Origin: Pseudomonas sp. Choline-02u-1
GTDB taxonomy: Bacteria > Pseudomonadota > Gammaproteobacteria > Pseudomonadales > Pseudomonadaceae
Length of the DNA: 64,000 bases
Assembly: GCF_002836515.1 (NCBI RefSeq)
Contig: NZ_PJBC01000002.1
Coordinates: forward strand, 124,001-188,000
Direction: 5' to 3'
Shown here: positions 58,920 to 64,000 of the stretch, in pieces
Layout: each line of letters starts with the position of its first letter
Numbering within the stretch: the stretch's first letter is position 1
Notes under the pieces: model-generated
What the model was told of the DNA's origin: nothing
Database searches by the model: none
The model's input: the letters and a program-made list of their open reading frames with translations, nothing else
Position numbers and translations under genes: made by a program

Positions 58920-58967
58920 GGAGGAGCCTTGTCCCTGTGCAAGTGGGGTACAGGATGGGCGGCGGCG

Positions 58968-58985
58968 ATTAACCGATAATTAACC
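58968..58985 (-). promoter_or_regulatory. Likely DsbR operator upstream of dsbD
   Basis: ATTAACC-N4-ATTAACC (58968-58974 and 58979-58985) is a perfect 7-base direct repeat with 11-base periodicity, the layout bound by OmpR/PhoB-type regulators. It lies 49-66 bases before the dsbD ATG, right for activation of the leftward dsbDEG operon, and dsbR (an OmpR-type regulator) is just beyond the hemopexin-like gene. Confidence 0.65.
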
Positions 58986-59016
58986 CTATCCTACTAGCCC
59001 CACCAGGTTCGGCCAA

Positions 59017-59709
59017 TCAGTCGCGCAGCAGGCCGGGCCAATTATCCTCATTGATTGTTCTGGGGCCGGAAACCAGTCGGTCGGATTGAATGTTGTAGGT
59101 CAAATATTGATTGTTGGTGAGGAAGATGTACCAGTAGCTGTCCGCGAATGTCCGGTCATTCTGTGCTGCTGTGATGATTCGGTCTTCATAGGGTTTCAGC
59201 GCGCCCAGTTGATATTCGCCAAACCGGTTGCGGGTAAGGGTCCTGGCTCTGTAGTTGAACGATAGATAGTGTCCGTCATCAAGAATAAAGCGGAACAGGA
59301 AAGGGTGGCCGGTAAGTTGAAACCAAGTGCCGGCGATGATCCTGTCAAAATACGGAAGGATCGGTTTCCAGACAGAGTCGGCAACCTTGTAGAACGCAGC
59401 AACCTTATCGTTATCCTGGTCATATTTGCACACCATCGGGGTTGTGCCCTGATAGAAGAACAACCAGGCGATGTCCTCGTCACTTGCGGTATTCCAGCCG
59501 AACGAAGTGGTAGTCAAGCCGAAGCGCAGGTCTTTTGTATAGGGGTCGAAAGTGTCCCAACTGCCTGCGGTGGAGGCTGGGTAATTGGCTGATACGCTAT
59601 TGTTTCCCAGATCAAAGCGCGAATAAGTGTCGGTGTTCTTGAAGAAGAAATAAATCCGATCGGGGCCGGAACGCCAGTCTATGGCGACGAAGTTGTTCAG
59701 GTTGCTCAC
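59017..59709 (-). CDS. Hemopexin-like repeat protein
   Basis: A 230-residue protein with no signal peptide or membrane segment, made of about four degenerate hemopexin-type repeats: residues 6-55 (AIDWRSGPDRIYFFFKNTDT, YSRFD, NYP, SWDTF), about 60-120 (IAWLFFYQGTTPMVCKYD), about 121-175 (HPFLFRFILDDGHYLSFNYR) and about 176-230 (WYIFLTNNQYLTYN, SGPRTINEDNWPGL). The last two blocks show the GPRxI..xWPGL end of hemopexin repeats. Bacterial relatives include photopexin-type proteins of Photorhabdus; function there is uncertain. The start is a GTG at 59709 with GGACTTAAAAC upstream. One 60-base line (59041-59100) has 28 G/C, below its neighbours, hinting at horizontal gain. Neither a heme ligand set nor a partner can be shown. 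Confidence 0.75.
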   Translation of the reverse strand: MSNLNNFVAIDWRSGPDRIYFFFKNTDTYSRFDLGNNSVSANYPASTAGSWDTFDPYTKDLRFGLTTTSFGWNTASDEDIAWLFFYQGTTPMVCKYDQDNDKVAAFYKVADSVWKPILPYFDRIIAGTWFQLTGHPFLFRFILDDGHYLSFNYRARTLTRNRFGEYQLGALKPYEDRIITAAQNDRTFADSYWYIFLTNNQYLTYNIQSDRLVSGPRTINEDNWPGLLRD

Positions 59710-59962
59710 GTTTTAAGTCCATTTAAATGCGGATTGAAAGTTGCAGGCCGAAGCTAAATGAAGTCATCTTTTCGATAAAGTCCGCAATTGTTTCCGGATG
59801 GGTAACCCGAACCACAAGAGTTTTGGCCCTCTGCCTCGCATCCGTCGCCGATACGCGATAATTCGCTATGTTCGCCTACAGCTTTGCGAACTCGATATGT
59901 ACCGCCATAATTGCGCCTTAATCCTCGGCTGTTTCACTCGCGTTTTTGTCCACGGAGCCCCC

Positions 59963-60643
59963 ATGCACGTACTGGTTTGCGAAGACGATGAGCTGATCGC
60001 CAGTGGCATCGTCGCCGGGCTCACGGCGCAGGGCCTGACCGTCGAGCACGTCAACACGGCATCAAAGGCGCGGGCGATGCTCAAGGTCGCCGAGTTCGAC
60101 GTGATGGTGCTCGATCTCGGTCTGCCTGACGAAGACGGCCTCAAGCTGCTGCAGCAACTGCGCAATCACGGTCTGGAAATTCCGGTGTTGATTCTCACTG
60201 CTCGCGATTCAGTGACTGATCGTGTCGACGGTTTGCAGGCTGGCGCAGACGACTACCTGCTCAAGCCTTTTGACCTGCGCGAACTGTTTGCTCGCCTGCA
60301 AACCTTGTTGCGTCGAGTCGCCGGACGCAGCGTCAATCTGATCGAACATGGCCCGCTCACCTACGACCCAAGCAGCCGGGAAACCCGACTGGCCGGGCAA
60401 CCGGTGGACTTGTCGCGGCGTGAGCAGTCACTCTTGCAGGCGTTGCTGCACAATCGTGGCCGGGTGCTGTCCACCGAGCAGTTGAAGGACAGCGTCTACG
60501 GCTTTAACGATGAGTTGGAAAGCAACGCGCTGAACGTGCATATCCACCATCTGCGCAGCAAGCTCGGCAAGGGCATCGTCGAAACCGTGCGCGGTCTGGG
60601 CTATCGGCTCGGGCCCGCCGACGGCGCAGAGCAAGGCAAGTGA
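59963..60643 (+). CDS. dsbR: OmpR-family response regulator DsbR-like
   Basis: A 226-residue regulator: receiver domain (VLVCEDDELIASGIVAGL, VLDLGLPDEDG with phospho-acceptor Asp51, LTARDSVTDRVDG switch, LLKPFDLREL with the Lys) and a C-terminal winged helix (about residues 125-220, LSRREQSLLQALLHNRG, NALNVHIHHLRSKLGKGIVE). It is followed at once by its kinase. I recall that P. aeruginosa PA2479-PA2480 (DsbRS) respond to copper and switch on dsbDEG; the same genes sit here, now with one gene between. ATG at 59963 follows ACGGAGCCCCC; upstream residues in the frame are non-conserved. Confidence 0.85.
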   Translation: MHVLVCEDDELIASGIVAGLTAQGLTVEHVNTASKARAMLKVAEFDVMVLDLGLPDEDGLKLLQQLRNHGLEIPVLILTARDSVTDRVDGLQAGADDYLLKPFDLRELFARLQTLLRRVAGRSVNLIEHGPLTYDPSSRETRLAGQPVDLSRREQSLLQALLHNRGRVLSTEQLKDSVYGFNDELESNALNVHIHHLRSKLGKGIVETVRGLGYRLGPADGAEQGK

Positions 60644-61965
60644 TGAGTCTGCGCCTGCGGCTGAGCCTGACGCTCGGCGCCGCGTTCGCGCTGATCTGGG
60701 CGTTGGCGGCGGCCTGGATGCTCAGCGATTTGCGCAATCAGATGATGTTCTCTCTCGACCAGCGTCTGGTTGCCTCGGCGCGCATGGTCGCCGGGCTGCT
60801 CGAGCAATTGCCGACGCTGCCGAGCAAGGGCGAGGGCACGCACTTCAGTGCCGAACAGCTGAATATTCCCGGCGGTATGGCCTGTCAGGTCAGTTCGTTG
60901 CGCGGGGAAATCCTTGCCCGTAGCCACAACAATCCCGAACAAGCGCTGGAAGCCGAAAAAATTGGCTTCCACGATCAGATGATCGACGGTGCGCCGTGGC
61001 GTAGTTTCACTCTGGCTCGCGGCGATGTGCGCATCACTACGGCAGATCGGCAGATCGAGCGTGAAGCCTTGAACATGTCGATTCTGCTCGCCGCTTCGGT
61101 ACCAGTCGGCGTGGCCTTGCTCGGCTGTTTGTGCCTGCTGTGGCTGGGCATCGGTCAGGGCCTTGCACCACTGAATCGCCTGCGCGAAGCACTGATGCGG
61201 CGCAATGCCGATTCTCTTGAACCGTTGCAGTTGCAGGCATTTCCCAGCGAGTTGAAGCCGTTGCTGGAAACCCAGAACCAGTTGTTCCAGCGCATCGGCA
61301 AGACCATCGAGCGTGAACGTCGCCTGACCGGTGACGCCGCGCACGAATTGCGCAGTCCGCTGACGGCCATCAAGACCCACCTGCAAGTCGCACGCATGAC
61401 CGATGGCAATGCCCGCGATCAGTCGCTGGCGCGCGCCGAGGAGGGCGCCGATCGCCTGCACCGCACCCTTGAACAGTTACTGTTGCTGGCGCGGGTCGAA
61501 GGCAGTCTGTCGTTCGATGACGGCTCGCAGTGCAGCGCCGAGCAGGTGGCCAGACTGGCGATTCAGGACGCCACGGGCGGTGAACGGCTGCGGATCAAAC
61601 TGCATGTGCCGGATGACCTGCCTGCCGCTCCGGTGCAAATGCCTGCGGTGCTGGCAATTGCTGCGCTGCGCAACCTGCTCGATAACGCCTTGCGCCATAC
61701 GCCTGAAGATTGTGCGGTCGAGGTCAATCTTGAAAGCATTGGCGCTCGCGTGCGTTTTGTCGTGCGCGATCATGGCCCGGGCATTGCGCCGGATGACATA
61801 CAGCATCTGACTCAGCGGTTCTGGCGCAACGGTCAGAGCACCGGCTGCGGGCTGGGTCTGGCGATTGTCCAGGCGATTGTCCAGCGCTGTGATTGTGCCC
61901 TGCATTTCGACAGCCGCGCGGATGGCTTGCGGGTCGAACTGACCATGCCGTTGCAACCTCTCTGA
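60640..61965 (+). CDS. dsbS: Sensor histidine kinase DsbS-like (copper-responsive)
   Basis: A 441-residue sensor kinase: membrane segments about residues 9-28 and 148-172 enclose a periplasmic sensor of about 120 residues; a HAMP linker, HisKA (GDAAHELRSPLTAIK, His235) and HATPase (NLLDNALRHTPED, VRDHGPGIAP, GCGLGLAIVQAI) follow. The sensor holds one cysteine, in GGMACQVSS, which is residue 82 when the GTG at 60640 is counted as residue 1. I recall Cys82 as the copper-binding residue of P. aeruginosa DsbS, so the ligand is probably Cu(I). The alternative ATG at 60643 shifts numbering by one. GTGA overlaps the dsbR stop, so the pair is translationally coupled. Confidence 0.85.
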   Translation: MMSLRLRLSLTLGAAFALIWALAAAWMLSDLRNQMMFSLDQRLVASARMVAGLLEQLPTLPSKGEGTHFSAEQLNIPGGMACQVSSLRGEILARSHNNPEQALEAEKIGFHDQMIDGAPWRSFTLARGDVRITTADRQIEREALNMSILLAASVPVGVALLGCLCLLWLGIGQGLAPLNRLREALMRRNADSLEPLQLQAFPSELKPLLETQNQLFQRIGKTIERERRLTGDAAHELRSPLTAIKTHLQVARMTDGNARDQSLARAEEGADRLHRTLEQLLLLARVEGSLSFDDGSQCSAEQVARLAIQDATGGERLRIKLHVPDDLPAAPVQMPAVLAIAALRNLLDNALRHTPEDCAVEVNLESIGARVRFVVRDHGPGIAPDDIQHLTQRFWRNGQSTGCGLGLAIVQAIVQRCDCALHFDSRADGLRVELTMPLQPL

Positions 61966-61986
61966 CCGCACCGCACCGCCCTGCGC

Positions 61987-62063
61987 AGGAGCTGCCGAAG
62001 GCTGCGATCTTTTGATTTTGCTTCAAGATCAAGATCAAAAAATCGCAGCCTTCGGCAGCTCCT
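61987..62063. repeat. Inverted repeat of the 'AGGAGCTGCCGAAGGCTGCGAT' class (REPIN)
   Basis: Arms of 22 bases (61987-62008 and 62042-62063) are exact inverted repeats around a 33-base A/T-rich loop that itself can pair (TTTTGAT...ATCAAAA). The sequence is unrelated to the GCGAGCAAG family elsewhere in the window but is another known type of Pseudomonas extragenic palindrome. It follows dsbS and may terminate or protect its mRNA. Confidence 0.85.
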
Positions 62064-62173
62064 ACAGGATTGCTGTTCCGGCACATCAAATGTAACTTCT
62101 CGGCGTTCGCTATCCGCCAGGGTCGGGGCTAAGGTCAACCCAGCTTTGACTCAATGGATTGAGGGAACTGCGC

Positions 62174-62695
62174 ATGGAAGCACCCGTCTGCATACGTCCG
62201 GCCACACTGGCCGACGCCGGCATTATCAACCGCATCGTCGAACGCTCGATCCGCGTCGGATGTGCACTCGATCACCGCAATGATTCGTCGATCGTCAGCG
62301 ACTGGGTCAATCAGTCCACCATCGATGTCATCAGTGGCCGGCTCGCCGCTCCACACATTTGTCTCTGCGTCGCTTTGCTTGAAGACAAACCGGTGGGTGT
62401 CGGCATGGCCGAGGCAAGTGGCGATATCTTGCTGTGTCACGTCCAGCCGGAGTCCTTCCGCCGAGGCGTCGGCCGGGCGCTGATGCAGAATCTTGAGGGC
62501 TGGTTGCGGATTCGCGGGGTGCAGCATGTGCACCTCAACAGCACCCGCACCGCTGCGGCGTTCTATCGGCATCTGGGGTATCAACAAGCAGCGCCACCCG
62601 TCACCTCCTGCGGCTTGCAGACCTTGCTGCTGCACAAGCCGTTGCCAGCCCCCACCGGACAACTCGATCAAGGGTGTAAATCCTTTCCTCGCTGA
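62174..62695 (+). CDS. GNAT-family N-acetyltransferase
   Basis: A 173-residue protein with a GNAT fold: an N-terminal strand-helix region (IRPATLADAGIINRIVERSI), the acetyl-CoA loop HVQPESFRRGVGRALMQNLE (Q/RxxGxG/A-like), and C-terminal NSTRTAAAFYRHLGYQQAAP. The substrate is unknown. ATG at 62174 has GAGGGA seven bases upstream; earlier in-frame starts lack one. Its 3' end holds the PvdS box of pvdH, though the gene itself shows no such box upstream. The tail of about 25 residues is not family-like and may be a local extension. Confidence 0.8.
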   Translation: MEAPVCIRPATLADAGIINRIVERSIRVGCALDHRNDSSIVSDWVNQSTIDVISGRLAAPHICLCVALLEDKPVGVGMAEASGDILLCHVQPESFRRGVGRALMQNLEGWLRIRGVQHVHLNSTRTAAAFYRHLGYQQAAPPVTSCGLQTLLLHKPLPAPTGQLDQGCKSFPR

Positions 62696-62700
62696 AGCGT
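62677..62700 (+). promoter_or_regulatory. PvdS promoter for pvdH, inside the end of the GNAT gene
   Basis: TAAAT (62677-62681), 16 bases, CGT (62698-62700): a perfect PvdS box. It starts 19 bases before the last base of the GNAT gene and lies about 100 bases upstream of the pvdH ATG. Transcription should begin near 62706. Confidence 0.88.
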
Positions 62701-62801
62701 TTCCAGAACAGGAAAACCTGCAAGTGCGCCCCGCGACCGGAACGCGCACCTGTCGGTGTGCTGTTTTGGTCATTATCCATAGCGAATTGAGGGGTCGAGA
62801 G

Positions 62802-64000
62802 ATGTCAGTCGCCACCAGCCTTATCGAAGCGTCGTCGGCCCGGGTCGCCTCGGCGCCGGCGGAAACGTTATATGAATTCAACGAATCACCCCTGCTGACG
62901 CGTCAGAGCCGGCAGGAGTCCAATGCGCGCAGCTATCCGCGCCGTATCCCGCTGGCGCTCAAACGTGCCAAGGGCTTGTATGTCGAGGACGTTGAGGGGC
63001 GTACGTTCATCGATTGCCTGGCTGGGGCCGGCACGCTGGCGCTGGGGCATAACCATCCGGTCGTGATCGAAGCGATCCAGCAGGTTCTCGCGGACGAGTT
63101 GCCGCTGCACACCCTCGACCTGACCACGCCAGTCAAAGATCGATTCGTCCAGGACCTGTTCGGCCTGCTGCCGACGGAACTGGCGGCGCAGGCGAAAATT
63201 CAGTTTTGCGGCCCGACCGGTACCGACGCGGTGGAGGCAGCGCTGAAACTGGTGCGCACTGCCACTGGCCGCAGCACCGTGCTGTCCTTTTCCGGTGGCT
63301 ATCACGGCATGAGCCAAGGTGCGTTGAGCCTGATGGGCAGCCTGGGGCCGAAAAAACCGCTGGGTGCCTTGCTCAGCAGTGGCGTGCAGTTCATGCCGTT
63401 TCCCTACGATTACCGTTGCCCGTTTGGCCTCGGTGGCGCGGCTGGAGTCAAAGCCAACCTGAGTTATCTGGAAAACCTGCTCAACGACCCCGAGGCGGGC
63501 GTGCAATTGCCGGCGGCGGTAATTGTCGAGGCGGTGCAGGGCGAGGGCGGGGTGATACCGGCGGATGTCGAGTGGTTGCGCGGCTTGCGCCGGATCACCG
63601 AAAAGGCTGGTGTAGCGCTGATCGTCGATGAGATTCAAAGCGGATTCGCCCGTACCGGAAAGATGTTTGCCTTTGAACATGCGGGCATCGTTCCGGATGT
63701 GGTGGTGCTCTCCAAGGCCATCGGCGGCAGTCTGCCGCTGGCGGTGGTGGTTTACCGCGACTGGCTCGACACCTGGCAACCGGGCGCCCATGCCGGCACG
63801 TTCCGTGGCAATCAAATGGCCATGGCCGCCGGTTCAGCGGTGATGCGCTATCTCGTGGAGCACAAGGTTTGCGAGCACGCCGCCGCCATGGGTGATCGAC
63901 TCAGTGAACATCTGCACATTCTGCAACGCGACTTCCCGCAACTGGGCGATATCCGTGGGCGCGGCTTGATGCTTGGCGTCGAACTGGTGGACCCGAATGG
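62802..64000 (+). CDS. pvdH: Diaminobutyrate-2-oxoglutarate aminotransferase PvdH (3' end beyond window)
   Basis: About 399 residues of a class-III aminotransferase are present; the rest continues past the right edge. PvdH makes L-2,4-diaminobutyrate from aspartate beta-semialdehyde for the Dab unit that PvdL adds. Diagnostic blocks: LAGAGTLALGHNHPVVIEAI, FCGPTGTDAVEAALKLVRTA (PLP-phosphate loop), GYHGMSQGALS, LIVDEIQSGFARTGKMFAFE and VLSKAIGGSLPL with the PLP lysine Lys305. ATG at 62802 follows GGGGTCGAGAG. The perfect PvdS box upstream fits iron-starvation control. Confidence 0.95.
   Translation, partial: MSVATSLIEASSARVASAPAETLYEFNESPLLTRQSRQESNARSYPRRIPLALKRAKGLYVEDVEGRTFIDCLAGAGTLALGHNHPVVIEAIQQVLADELPLHTLDLTTPVKDRFVQDLFGLLPTELAAQAKIQFCGPTGTDAVEAALKLVRTATGRSTVLSFSGGYHGMSQGALSLMGSLGPKKPLGALLSSGVQFMPFPYDYRCPFGLGGAAGVKANLSYLENLLNDPEAGVQLPAAVIVEAVQGEGGVIPADVEWLRGLRRITEKAGVALIVDEIQSGFARTGKMFAFEHAGIVPDVVVLSKAIGGSLPLAVVVYRDWLDTWQPGAHAGTFRGNQMAMAAGSAVMRYLVEHKVCEHAAAMGDRLSEHLHILQRDFPQLGDIRGRGLMLGVELVDPN

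Overview
The window reads as chromosomal DNA of a fluorescent Pseudomonas (P. fluorescens group). Base composition is high in GC. A pyoverdine locus is present (pvdS, pvdL and the start of pvdH), with PvdS-type promoters and a Fur box, and there is an acyclic-terpene (atu) cluster. Repeats include the 'GCGAGCAAGCCCGCTCCCACA' REP family, and several gene orders match what I remember of P. aeruginosa (the rocA2-rocS2, dgt, mobA-moaB-moeA and dsbDEG-dsbRS neighbourhoods). No rRNA, tRNA, CRISPR array, insertion sequence or prophage was seen.

Layout. 1-2669: 5' part of a hybrid sensor kinase (SagS-like) divergent from a DUF815 ATPase and free-methionine-R-sulfoxide reductase. 2670-9931: a leftward block with a RocA2-like regulator, a RocS2/BvgS-like kinase and an HD-GYP protein. 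10313-14033: dgt, an EAL phosphodiesterase and a three-gene YqjK/YqjE/ElaB-type membrane operon. 14338-19387: an ammonium transporter, a CPA2 antiporter, a glutaredoxin-like protein, a hypothetical, an RluA-type pseudouridine synthase and a small lipoprotein. 19466-21898: molybdopterin genes mobA / moaB-moeA. 21957-29207: a YegS-type lipid kinase, a NarL/DegS-type two-component pair, a CheV-like protein with a good FliA promoter, a divergent gene for an HPt-like protein lacking the histidine, a MOSC protein, ppnP and a DEDDh exonuclease. 29278-38427: atuABCDEF with divergent atuR and paired operators.

38520-64000 is centred on pyoverdine: a solute-binding protein, a siderophore-type acetyltransferase behind a perfect PvdS box, pvdS under a Fur-controlled promoter, the 13-kb pvdL (acyl-AMP ligase plus three NRPS modules) and an alpha/beta hydrolase. 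A periplasmic thiol-redox block (dsbD, dsbE/tlpA, dsbG) and its predicted copper-responsive two-component system (dsbR, dsbS) follow, then a GNAT gene whose 3' end contains the PvdS box of pvdH, which runs off the window.

The most unusual feature is a lower-GC gene (59017-59709) for a cytosolic-looking protein made of four degenerate hemopexin-type repeats. It lies between dsbD and dsbRS, which I recall as directly adjacent and divergent in P. aeruginosa. A direct-repeat site (ATTAACC-N4-ATTAACC) just upstream of dsbD is a likely DsbR operator. No complete new defence or mobile system was recognised.
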